DNA of 64,000 nucleotides, from positions 1 through 64,000 of the forward strand of contig CAMPNZ010000001.1 of the NCBI GenBank assembly GCA_946892075.1, in the 5' to 3' direction. Shown in pieces: positions 26,194 through 35,100 of this stretch. This DNA is from an uncultured Coriobacteriales bacterium. GTDB lineage: Bacteria; Actinomycetota; Coriobacteriia; Coriobacteriales; Eggerthellaceae. Each line of letters opens with the position of its first letter. Position 1 is the first letter of the stretch. The notes beneath the pieces are model-generated. The model made no database searches and was not told where the DNA came from. It worked only from the letters and a program-made list of their open reading frames with translations. The position numbers were made by a program, and so were the translations under genes.

Positions 26194-26235
26194 CAAGTGA
26201 AAACTTACACAAAAAATGACCCAAGTTTTCACTTG
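26194..26235. repeat. palindromic repeat copy 1 upstream of the AAA/DUF4143 ATPase
   Basis: Perfect 13-nt inverted repeat CAAGTGAAAACTT (26194-26206) / AAGTTTTCACTTG (26223-26235) around a 16-nt spacer ending CAAAAAATGACCC. The shared sequence with copy 2 extends about 28 nt upstream (CCGCACCTCGCATCTGCGCA). No gene is present from 26040 to 26745; the remainder is C-rich low-complexity DNA. Confidence 0.95.
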
Positions 26236-26410
26236 AACCCATTCACACGTCCACGCTTGCGTCCGTGTCTCGCACCCAGCGTCCACCTTTTCGCACCGTA
26301 CAGGAACTATTTTCATGCTCTTACCTGGTCAAATACCTGCGTGTTGTGCACGAATCCTCACATCCATGTTCCGGTATGCACCACCGCACCTCGCATCTGC
26401 GCATTCCTCC

Positions 26411-26451
26411 CAAGTGAAAACTTCCGCAAAAAATGACCCAAGTTTTCACTT
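26411..26451. repeat. palindromic repeat copy 2
   Basis: Arms CAAGTGAAAACTT (26411-26423) and AAGTTTTCACTT (26440-26451) with a 16-nt spacer that matches copy 1 except for three bases at its left end. It lies 217 nt downstream of copy 1. Confidence 0.95.
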
Positions 26452-26486
26452 CATTGATAGATATAGGGATATTACGTGGTATCATT

Positions 26487-26524
26487 AAGTAGAAACTTAT
26501 GCAAAAAATGACCCAAGTTTTCAC
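26487..26524. repeat. palindromic repeat copy 3, left arm decayed
   Basis: AAGTAGAAACTT then a spacer ending GCAAAAAATGACCC and AAGTTTTCAC. The spacer and right arm are conserved while the left arm has diverged. It lies 75 nt after copy 2 and 222 nt before the ATPase start. Confidence 0.9.
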
Positions 26525-26745
26525 AAGGGGGTTACGCTTCTGCGTTCGCGTCCGCCGCGACACGCAAGCCGCGACACGCAGGCCGCGCACCCCGCAAGCC
26601 GCTGCCGCCCGTGCCCAGCACCGCACCCCGCGCCAGCACCAGCACCCGCTCCCGCACCGCGCGCCCGGCACCGCGCGAGCGCTGCCATCTGACCAGCGGC
26701 ACCATCCGTTCCCGCACAAGACCTTACGTGATGAAAGGGGTACTT

Positions 26746-28050
26746 ATGATAAACTTCATACAGCGCGATCGGTATTTAACCAGGTTAATCGACAAAAAAG
26801 AAAACGGCCTCATCAAGGTTATTACGGGCATAAGGCGCTGCGGGAAAAGTTTTCTTTTGTTTCATTTGTTTCGAGCATACCTTCTTTCGCACGGAATTTC
26901 TGAAGAACAAATTATCGCTGTTACACTTGACGATGATCGCTTTGTGCGATACCGCAATCCAAGTGAATTATCGCGCTTCATACGTTCGCAAATTACCAGT
27001 TCAAAGATGTATTATGTCTTTATCGATGAAGTTCAATACGCAATTAGCAAAAATGAGCTTCAGCACCCCGATGAAATAAAGCTTTATAACGTGTTAAATG
27101 GACTGATGCGGCTTCATAATGTTGATATTTATGTTACGGGAAGCAATTCTAAGCTGCTTTCCACCGATGTAATGACAGCATTTAGAGGAAGGGGCGATTC
27201 TGTAGAACTGTATCCGTTGTCGTTTAAGGAGTATTTTGAGTTCTCGAAACAGGCCGCTCATCTGGACAAAACGCAAGCGTTTGAAGACTATGCGCTGTAT
27301 GGCGGTATGCCTCAACTGCTAACATATACGCGCGATGAAGAAAAAGAGCTGTACCTTAAAAAGCTATTTTCAGAAGTGTATTTTAAGGATATCTGCGATC
27401 GTTATACCGTAAAATTGCCCGAGGTATTAGAAAGCCTTGCTGATGATTTATGTTCGTCGGTGGGTTCACTTACCAATGCAAAAAAAATTGCCAACACACT
27501 AGCAACGGTAAAGAATAATAAGGTGTCTGTAAGCACAATCGCAAAATATCTCACGTATTTAACCGATTCATTTCTGTTTTCCGAGGCAAAGCGATACGAC
27601 GTGAAAGGAAAGAAATATTTTGAGTATCCTGTAAAATATTATTGCACTGATATCGGCCTTCGCAATGCTCGGTTAAATTTTAGGCAGCAAGAAGAGCCGC
27701 ACATTACAGAAAATATCCTCTATAACGAATTGATTGCGCGCGGATATTCTGTTGACGTTGGTATTGTAGAATTGAACGAATCTGTGGGGGGTAATCCGCG
27801 AAAAAAGCAGTGCGAAATTGACTTCGTTGTTAATAGGGGCTCACGACGCTACTACATTCAGTCTGCGTTATACCTTGATACCCCCGAAAAACTTGCTACC
27901 GAGTTACGTCCGCTAAAGCATACGAACGATTTTTTCAAGAAAATTATCGTATCAAAAACCCTTGCGCGACCCTGGTTTGACGAAGATGGCATTGTGCACA
28001 TGGGTTTGTATGATTTTTTGCTGGATGAGAACTCACTTAACTGGTCGTGA
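26746..28050 (+). CDS. AAA_14/DUF4143 ATPase, module 1
   Basis: 434 aa. The N-terminal P-loop ATPase has Walker A GIRRCGKS (residues 28-35) and Walker B VFIDEVQ (about 91-97), followed by TGSNSKLLS (sensor-like). The C-terminal DUF4143 part has the restriction-endonuclease-like pattern CEIDFVV...YYIQSALYL, in which the usual E-x-K is replaced by I-Q-S. The ATG at 26746 follows AAAGGGG; longer starts would read repeat DNA. Biological function of the family is unknown. It is more A/T-rich than the neighbouring genes and interrupts the common rsmA-veg order, suggesting acquisition. Three palindromic repeats stand directly upstream. Confidence 0.9.
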   Translation: MINFIQRDRYLTRLIDKKENGLIKVITGIRRCGKSFLLFHLFRAYLLSHGISEEQIIAVTLDDDRFVRYRNPSELSRFIRSQITSSKMYYVFIDEVQYAISKNELQHPDEIKLYNVLNGLMRLHNVDIYVTGSNSKLLSTDVMTAFRGRGDSVELYPLSFKEYFEFSKQAAHLDKTQAFEDYALYGGMPQLLTYTRDEEKELYLKKLFSEVYFKDICDRYTVKLPEVLESLADDLCSSVGSLTNAKKIANTLATVKNNKVSVSTIAKYLTYLTDSFLFSEAKRYDVKGKKYFEYPVKYYCTDIGLRNARLNFRQQEEPHITENILYNELIARGYSVDVGIVELNESVGGNPRKKQCEIDFVVNRGSRRYYIQSALYLDTPEKLATELRPLKHTNDFFKKIIVSKTLARPWFDEDGIVHMGLYDFLLDENSLNWS

Positions 28051-28060
28051 TGCCTTTTGC

Positions 28061-28140
28061 GCACGTTCTCGGCCACGTTCCCACGTGCCGCCGCGTTCTC
28101 GGCCACGTTCTCACGTGCCGCCGCGTTCTCGGTCACGTTC
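28061..28140. repeat. 30-nt tandem repeat after ATPase module 1
   Basis: Units built on CGTTCTCGGCCACGTTC start at 28061, 28091 and 28121 with exact 30-nt period, then decay into CGTTCC-rich DNA up to about 28200. Confidence 0.88.
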
Positions 28141-28230
28141 ACGTTCCAGCACCTGTTCCCGTTCTTGGCCACGTTCCCAAACACCGCCGCGCTCGCGCAT
28201 TTCTTGCGCCTCGCCATCGCTTGCATTATG

Positions 28231-28239
28231 TGGTAAAAT
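28231..28239 (+). promoter_or_regulatory. extended -10 promoter for veg
   Basis: TGGTAAAAT (TG-n-TAAAAT) lies 87 nt before the veg start codon, just after the repeat-rich stretch. Confidence 0.45.
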
Positions 28240-28325
28240 GGTTCGGTTATTTTTGTAAGGTGGCTTATAGCGCGCACGTATGGCGCCTTGATAAGCATGT
28301 ATCTTCACGAAAGAAAGTTTTACCT

Positions 28326-28853
28326 ATGAATTTGGAAGAACAAGCGAAAATTGTCGACACAATTCACGATACCTTGGCTGAGCATCTTGGAGAAAAACTG
28401 CAGGTGCGAGCTAATATGGGGCGTTCTAAAATTATGGAGCTCGAAGGAACGCTTGCACAAATTCATCCGCGTTTGTTCATTATTGACATCGAACGCAAAC
28501 GCGGACGCATTGCGCGCCAGTCGTATCAGTATGTAGACATTTTGACGGGTGTTGTGGAGTTGTACCAGGATGACAAGCCCTTATTCGAACCGTTTGTGGA
28601 TGACCAGGGCGACATGGGTTCGCATTTGGTGCAGTCGCTGCTTGAGGCCGATTTAGCTGACGATGGTTCTGATTTGGATGATGAGCCTGATGAGGCTGAT
28701 ATGATGAGCGATGCCGATGCACTTGATGTTGATGATAGCATTGATGACGATGCCGACGTTGACGTTGATGGCGACGAAGGCTTGGATGACAATTCCGACG
28801 ACGCCAACTTTCATGATGATGCGTCGGCTCATGTTCGCGCCAGGAAAAAATAG
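28326..28853 (+). CDS. veg: Veg family protein with long acidic tail
   Basis: 175 aa. Residues about 10-82 match Veg (DUF1021): DTLAEHLGEKLQVRANMGR, KIMELEGTLAQIHP and SYQYVDILTGVVEL. Veg in Bacillus is about 86 aa and influences biofilm gene expression. Here the domain is followed by about 85 residues dominated by Asp (long D/A/S/G runs encoded by GAT/GAC repeats). The ATG follows AGAAAG. Its position after rsmA agrees with the widespread rsmA-veg neighbourhood once the ATPase module is removed. The acidic tail is probably disordered and may mimic nucleic acid; this is inference. Confidence 0.9.
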   Translation: MNLEEQAKIVDTIHDTLAEHLGEKLQVRANMGRSKIMELEGTLAQIHPRLFIIDIERKRGRIARQSYQYVDILTGVVELYQDDKPLFEPFVDDQGDMGSHLVQSLLEADLADDGSDLDDEPDEADMMSDADALDVDDSIDDDADVDVDGDEGLDDNSDDANFHDDASAHVRARKK

Positions 28854-29017
28854 AAAAATAAGGCTATTTTGCATACTTGCGCAAAAGGTAATTGACAAAT
28901 TGCGCTGTAATGCAGAAAATACTAGTTACGCATTCGAGCACGCGCGCGTTTAATCGTCTGAATGTTTATTAGTTTGGGTGTTTGAGCGTTGTTTTTGTAA
29001 GCTTGAATGTAGTTTGT

Positions 29018-29093
29018 GGGGATGTAGCTCAGTTGGGAGAGCATCACGTTCGCAACGTGGGGGTCGTGGGTTCGAATCCCATCATCTCCACCA
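29018..29093 (+). tRNA. tRNA-Ala (anticodon CGC)
   Basis: Cloverleaf of 76 nt including encoded CCA. Acceptor GGGGATG/CATCTCC contains the G3-U70 pair that defines alanine identity. D-stem GCTC/GAGC, anticodon loop TTCGCAA giving anticodon CGC, T-arm GTGGG-TTCGAAT-CCCAT. A TTGACA at 28892 could belong to its promoter. Confidence 0.97.
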
Positions 29094-29536
29094 CAACTTC
29101 TTTAATCTTTTATGCGCTTGAAGTGCGCAAACATTCTTTATAACCATACTTTCTATCGTTGGATAACACTCATCGTAACTAATTCGGGAAGTAATGCTTA
29201 ACGGACGTGCTCAAAGGCTGTACGTGCGTGCCTCTGCCTGACTTTTTAGCAAAACGCAATTATGACAACGCAAGCCTACGCACCCGCCGCATGTGTTGTA
29301 ATTCGTTTCACCAGGTAAAATGCTATTTTGGCGATGTGTTTAATGCCAAAAATATAAAAGGTAAAAATCCATTTTTTGAATCTCAGAAATCAATTTTTTT
29401 GAATCTTAGGTTGGCAGAGCGTATAATCCAAGCAAAGTTGTACGTGGTGTCAGATACGATTCAGTCAGGACTATAAAGACCTCTCATCTAAGAATTAGTG
29501 ATAGAGCTAAAAATTCGTATGGAAGATAGGATAGCC
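29094..29536. other. A/T-rich interval after tRNA-Ala without a convincing gene
   Basis: 443 nt. One open frame of 89 codons (29207-29476) has no ribosome site and an unlikely composition, and may be a decayed gene. Composition changes towards A/T here compared with the flanks, as in DNA acquired next to a tRNA gene. No direct repeat of the tRNA 3' end was found downstream. Confidence 0.4.
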
Positions 29537-29797
29537 ATGATTTCTTTTGAACAAGCCAAGAAAAAAGCACAGAATGACGTAAGCAATTTTCAAGAATTTG
29601 ATTTGTGTGTAGAGCACGATAACGCTTTCGTGTTTTACAGTGGCTGCGATTGCGAAGATGAAGAACCTGTTATTGGTGGTTATACCTCGCCTTTTATTAT
29701 TTGGAAGAAGGATGGGTCTATCGATTTCGGTTTTGCAGCTGCAATGTTTGATGATACGTTAGGGAACGAATTAAAAAAGACGAAGCTTAACCATTAA
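29537..29797 (+). CDS. small acidic immunity-like protein
   Basis: 86 aa from the ATG at 29537 after GATAGGATAG (an upstream start at 29498 is possible). It begins MISFEQAKKKAQNDV and continues with a beta-rich region FDLCVEHDNAFVFYSGCDCEDEEPV and FIIWKKDGSIDFGF. This order (helix, then strands with a xxFxFY pattern, then a DG turn) resembles Imm35/YrhB-type immunity proteins of polymorphic toxin systems. The adjacent gene has the same architecture. No toxin gene is visible nearby, so these would be orphan immunity genes. The assignment rests on pattern only. Confidence 0.6.
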   Translation: MISFEQAKKKAQNDVSNFQEFDLCVEHDNAFVFYSGCDCEDEEPVIGGYTSPFIIWKKDGSIDFGFAAAMFDDTLGNELKKTKLNH

Positions 29798-29847
29798 CCT
29801 TTGAAGGCACTTAGCCGAGAATGTGTTTTAAGGTTTAGGAGGTAACA

Positions 29848-30072
29848 ATGGTTGATTACGAGCAAGCGCTATCTATTGCAAAAGACCTTTTAGGGAAAGT
29901 CGATACATATTGCGAGTATAAAGACTATTATGTGTTTTCCTATCACACTCCCGTAGAACAGATATCAGACGCGAATGTTGTTGCTATAGAGAAAAAAACT
30001 GGGGAAGCCTATAGCTTTATTGGAGTAATTACAAAGCTTGGGAAAATACTTCGCCAAGGCAAAGTAAAATAA
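29848..30072 (+). CDS. small immunity-like protein, second of a pair
   Basis: 74 aa with a strong TTTAGGAGG ribosome site. MVDYEQALSIAKDLL parallels the start of the preceding protein. It then has CEYKDYYVFSYHTP, followed by VVAIEKKTGEAYSFIG, the strand-Lys-Lys-Thr-Gly turn typical of Imm35/YrhB-like folds. The gap to the upstream gene is 50 nt, so the pair is probably one transcript. Function is inferred only from this fold pattern and pairing. Confidence 0.6.
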   Translation: MVDYEQALSIAKDLLGKVDTYCEYKDYYVFSYHTPVEQISDANVVAIEKKTGEAYSFIGVITKLGKILRQGKVK

Positions 30073-30346
30073 GCAACCGTTTCTAGATGTTGACACCACC
30101 CGAGTCGTCTGCACCCGAAGCCGCTATGGCAAGTAAAAATCAACAAGTCTTGAAAAGCCTGAGAACATAAATACAGACGCATGTCTTCACTATGCACCAC
30201 CACGTACATTTCTTAGAACTCTATACCCGTTCCCCGTAACCACAAAATGCCAAATCGGCACCAATTCCGCGGTCGTGACCGTATTCCGCAGTTCAATATG
30301 GCACAATATAGCGCATAGAACCAAAAACCAGGGAGGGGGTTTGACA
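30073..30346. other. intergenic region upstream of the formate dehydrogenase operon
   Basis: 274 nt. No gene. A TTGAAA at 30150 and several A/T-rich hexamers are candidate promoter parts, but no properly spaced pair stands out. Confidence 0.3.
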
Positions 30347-32185
30347 TTGGCTCAGCTTTCTATTGCGCCACAATCGCCTGATGATGCGCAGATTGCGCAA
30401 TTTTTAGAAGACTTCGAGCGCCGCGTTCAAACAACTCCTCCAGGTATGTGCCCTGTTCAGCTGCAACTTAACCAGGTGCAAGCCGGTGCCGCGCAAACGT
30501 GCGGCAAATGTATTCCGTGTCGCGATGGATTGCCCCAGCTAGCAGCCTTGTTGCACGATATTGTTGCGTGCACGGCTAGCCCCGAAACGCTTGATCAGGC
30601 GCGCGAACTGGCGCAGCTTATCAGCGAAACGTCCGATTGCGCTATTGGGTATCACACAGCCGATGTGTTTCTGCAAAGCCTTCAAGCGCACGAAGCGGAG
30701 TTCAGTGCGCACGTTCAACAGCACGCTTGCCAGCCTACTATCGAGCAGAAAGTTCCGTGTGAGGCACTTTGTCCTGCTCATGTTGATGTTCCAGCATATA
30801 TTGCGCTGGTGGCGCAGGGCGATAACGCCGCTGCGGTAAACATGGTTCGCAAAGACAATCCGTTCCCGACAGCATGTGCGCTGGTCTGCGAGCATCCGTG
30901 CGAAATTCGCTGCAGAAGGCGGCTGATTGATGCGCCTCTTAATATCCGTGGCATAAAAAAGTACGCGTGCGATAATGCCCGCTGCGATACGGTGCCTACC
31001 CCCGTGCGCAATGTTGAAACGGGGCGAAAAATTGCCGTCATTGGTGGAGGTCCTAGTGGGATGACCTGCGCTTATTTTGCTTCGTTGATGGGGCATCGCG
31101 TAAGCGTGTTCGAAGCGCGCAAATCGCTGGGCGGCATGATGCGCTACGGCATTCCGGCATATCGCTTTCCGCGGGAACGTCTTGACGAGGATATTCGCGG
31201 AATCTTGAAGGTTGGCGGTATTGACGTTCACTATGAAACGCCTGTTGATACGCAACTTTTGCATGAATTGGCGCGCGATTATGACGCGTTGTACGTTGCC
31301 ATTGGCGCGCAAGCAGGAAAAACGCTTGATTTGCCTGGTGCGGATGCGCAGGGTGTATTCTCGGCGGTGCAGGTGCTGGAACGCATTGGCGATGGAGATT
31401 ATCCAAACTACCAGGGTAAACGTGTTGTTGTTATCGGTGGCGGTAATGTTGCGATGGACTGCGCGCGTACGGCGCTTCGTGCGAACGCGTCCGCGGTAAC
31501 CGTGGTGTATCGTCGCAGGCGAGAAGACATGACCGCACTTCCTGAAGAAATTGACGCTGCTGCAGCGGAAGGTGTTGAGCTGTTGATGCTGGCGGCGCCT
31601 GTTGAAATTTCCGTTGATGAGCAGGGCGCATGCAAGGCGCTTATTGCGCAACCGCAGATGATTGGCCCTGTGAAGCGCGGCCGTCCGGCGCCCGTTACTG
31701 CGCTGCGTCCGCCGCTTACCATTCCAGCTGACGTTATTTTAATTGCTGTTGGGCAAGATATTGTAAGCGCGCCGTTTGAAGCGTTCGGCATGGCTGCAAC
31801 GCGCGGTCGTTTTGCGGCAGACGAACATCTTTTGGCGCCAGGGCTTCGTAATGTGTTTGTGGGCGGCGACTGTCAAACGGGGCCTGCAACCATTATTCGC
31901 GCTATTGGTGCAGGTAAAGTGGCTGCTCGCAACATCGATCATGCGCTTGGGTACAGTCACACGCTGCCGTGCGACATTGTGGTGCCAACGCCCGCGCGCA
32001 ACAATCGTACGGCAACGGGGCGCGTGAATGTGCCCGAGCGTTTGGTGCGCGACCGCAAGCACGATTTTCTTGAAGTTGAGCTTGAGAACACGCAGCAGGA
32101 AATTTTGCAGGAATGTTCGCGCTGTTTGCGCTGCGATTATTTTGGTTGTGGAACGCAAAAAGGGGGGAGGATTCGCTATGAATAA
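30347..32185 (+). CDS. Fe-S/FAD/NAD(P) electron-transfer subunit of formate dehydrogenase (NuoF-C + GltD-like)
   Basis: 612 aa from TTG 30347, seven nt after GGGAGGGGG; the GTG at 30275 would put the ribosome site inside the gene. The N-terminus carries the NuoF-type [4Fe-4S] motif CGKCIPCRDG (Cys52, 55, 58). A GltD-like region follows, with a CEALCPAH...CEHPCEIRCRR cluster domain, an FAD fold VIGGGPSGMTCAYF near 228, and an NAD(P) fold VVIGGGNVAMDCARTA near 361. The C-terminus has CSRCLRCDYFGC. Such proteins shuttle electrons between NAD(P)H or ferredoxin and a catalytic partner, here the overlapping formate dehydrogenase gene (ATGAATAA overlap, so translational coupling). Confidence 0.88.
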   Translation: MAQLSIAPQSPDDAQIAQFLEDFERRVQTTPPGMCPVQLQLNQVQAGAAQTCGKCIPCRDGLPQLAALLHDIVACTASPETLDQARELAQLISETSDCAIGYHTADVFLQSLQAHEAEFSAHVQQHACQPTIEQKVPCEALCPAHVDVPAYIALVAQGDNAAAVNMVRKDNPFPTACALVCEHPCEIRCRRRLIDAPLNIRGIKKYACDNARCDTVPTPVRNVETGRKIAVIGGGPSGMTCAYFASLMGHRVSVFEARKSLGGMMRYGIPAYRFPRERLDEDIRGILKVGGIDVHYETPVDTQLLHELARDYDALYVAIGAQAGKTLDLPGADAQGVFSAVQVLERIGDGDYPNYQGKRVVVIGGGNVAMDCARTALRANASAVTVVYRRRREDMTALPEEIDAAAAEGVELLMLAAPVEISVDEQGACKALIAQPQMIGPVKRGRPAPVTALRPPLTIPADVILIAVGQDIVSAPFEAFGMAATRGRFAADEHLLAPGLRNVFVGGDCQTGPATIIRAIGAGKVAARNIDHALGYSHTLPCDIVVPTPARNNRTATGRVNVPERLVRDRKHDFLEVELENTQQEILQECSRCLRCDYFGCGTQKGGRIRYE

Positions 32186-35100
32186 CACGTCCTCAAAGGC
32201 GAACGAGTTGCGTGCACGCATCTCGAGTGCGCTGTGCGATGGCGCTGGCGCTGGCGTTGATGCGTCTGGTGCGGATGGCATTTCCGCAGTTCAGGCGCAA
32301 TGTGTGCGCGTAACAATTGACGGGCACGTGCTGGACGTTCCCTCTACAAGCACCATTGTAGACGCCGCTGAACGCGCGGGAATTTCTATCCCCACCTTGT
32401 GTTATTTGAAGAAGTTGAATGCGATAGGCTCGTGTCGCATTTGTAGTGTTGAAGTTGCGTTTGTGCGCGACGATACTTCCACGAATGCGCAGCGTGAAGG
32501 CGCGCTCGCATCTGTTCCCCAGCCCGACGAGCTGTTTGCGCACGCGCAGCTTATGCCAGCGTGCAACACCAAAGTGCAAAACGGGATGCATATCCGCACG
32601 CAATCGGCGCGTTTACAGAGGTATCGCCAGCAGCTGTTGCGCTTGCTGTTGTGCACGTATCGTCCGAACCCGCAGCGTTTTGCCCACGATTTTGTGCCGA
32701 ATGAGTTTGAGCAACTGTGCATGCGCGAAGGCATCGACATTTCGTATTTGCTTCCTGAGCAGGCGGAACGTGGCGGCGCCAGTGCCAGCGGCCAGCCCGA
32801 ACTTACCACCGAGCAGGCACAAAGCGCTCACGTGCTAAGAGGCCAGCCCGAACTTACCACCAAGCAGGCTAAACCCGCCTCTGAACAGGAAGAACCCGCG
32901 AAACCGTTCCACGAACCCGCTTGCGTTCTTCCCTTTGAGCAGGACACACATCCCCACGTGCACCACCAAGCTTCCGCAAAACGTCAGCCGTGCATTGACA
33001 CATCACCGTTTCTGTCGTTCGACCCCAACATTTGTATTCGCTGTCAGCGCTGCGTTGCCGCATGTAACGAAGGCGCGGGCAATCACATTTTAGGAACGCA
33101 GCATCACGGCACACGCACGTCAATTTTGGCGCCGTTCGGAAGCGATTGGAACACAAATACCTGCGAGAGCTGCGGTTGCTGTTCCGCGGCGTGCCCCACG
33201 GGCGCCATTTCTGAAAAAGCAACGCTGTCGTACGCGCACACAGAGCTCAAAAAAGTGCGTACTACCTGCCCACATTGTGGCGTTGGCTGCCAGTTCAATT
33301 TGATTGTGAAAAATGGTCGCATCGTCGATACCGAAGTGGTGTCAGGGCCTTCCAACCAGGGCTTTTTATGCATTAAGGGCCGCTCGGCGTCGTTTAATTT
33401 TGTGCATTCTGCCGATCGTCTTTCGACGCCACTCATCAAAGACAAGGCCACCAACACGTTTCGCAGTGCCACGTGGGATGAAGCTTTAAATTATGTAGCG
33501 GCGCGCCTTGGCAGTATTCGCGATGAGTACGGCGGCGATGCGATTGCGTCTTTTGCCTGTTCACGTTCCACAAACGAAGACGTGTATATGATGCAGAAAA
33601 TGACGCGAACGGTGTTTCACACGAACAATGTCGACAGTTGCGCGCGCGTTTGACACGCACCAACCGTTGCCGGTCTGGCAGCTACTCTTGGGTCGGGCGC
33701 AATGACAAATTCCATTCCCGATGTAACTGAACAAGCAGACGTCATTATGATGGTGGGAACGAATGCCGAGGAAGCGCACCCTGTACTGGGCATGCACATC
33801 CGCCGCGCCGTTGAGCGCGGTGCGCGTCTGATTGTTGTTGATCCGCGTACCATTCGCTTATCCGCGCGCGCCGACATTCATTTGAAGCTGCGACCTGGGA
33901 CAAACGTTGCACTGTTCAATGGAATGACGAACATTCTTATTCAGCATAATTTGATTGACGAAGAATTTATTGCCCAGCGCACCGAAAATTTTGACGAACT
34001 GAAGCGTGTAGTTGCTGCGTATACGCCTGAACGCGTTGCCAAAATTTGTGGCATTGACCAGCGCATGCTTGTTGAAGCTGCGCTGATGTATGGACGCGCG
34101 AACACCGCTGCCATTTTGTATTGCTTGGGCGTCACCGAGCACACTACGGGAACCGCTGGCGTGCTTTCGCTGTCGAATTTGGCCATGGCAGCAGGCAAAA
34201 TTGGGCGTCCCGGCTGCGGCGTGAACCCCCTGCGCGGGCAAAATAACGTGCAGGGCGCATGCGATATGGGCGCCAACCCCGACAACTTCCCCGGCTATCA
34301 AAAGTTTACAACGCTGGGCGTGTTCGAGAAGTTCGAGAATGCGTGGGGCATGTCGCTGAATCGTACGGTGGGCCATTACGCAACCGACCAGTTCAACCGC
34401 GCACTTGATGGTTCGCTGAAGGCGATGTACATCATGGGAGAAGACCCAATGCGCACCGACCCCGACATTGCGCACGTGATGAAAGCCCTGAAAGCGCTTG
34501 ATTTTTTGGTTGTGCAAGAGCTGTTCATGACAGAAACGGCGAAGATGGCCGACGTGGTGCTGCCGGGCTGCAGTTACGCCGAAAAAGAGGGCACGTTTAC
34601 GAACACCGAGCGCCGCATTCAGCGCGTGCGAGCTGCGGTTCCTGTGCATGAAGGCGCGCGGCTTGACACTGACATTTTCATTGACGTGATGAACCGCATG
34701 GGGTATCCGCAGCCGCATCTAACGGCAGCGGAAATTATGGATGAAGTGGCGCGCCTTGACCCTGCGTATGGGGGAGTTTCGCATGCGCGTCTTGACAGTT
34801 CTGAGTGTTATAACGATGGATTACAGTGGCCTGTTCCTACGGAAACTTCACCCTCAACAGCAATTTTGCACGTTGGCGCCTTTACGCGTGGGCGTGGTTT
34901 GTTTAAGCCCGAGGAATATCGCGCACCTGCTGAAACGGCCGATGCGCGCTATCCGATTATTATGATGACAGGGCGCGTGTTGCACCAATACAATGCGTGT
35001 GCGATGACGGCGCGCACGAAAGGCATCAATGAGCTGGGCGATTCGTCGTTTATCGAAATCAATACCAGCGATGCCAGCCAGTTGGGCATTGAAGATGGCG

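Noticed and set aside
29207..29476. 89-codon open frame after tRNA-Ala
   Set aside because: No ribosome site, cysteine- and basic-rich composition without a recognisable pattern, and it runs through A/T-rich noncoding-looking DNA.
33651..33653. fdhA as two genes or a broken gene
   Set aside because: Frame continuity, the selenocysteine-site context and the SECIS hairpin explain the UGA as sense.
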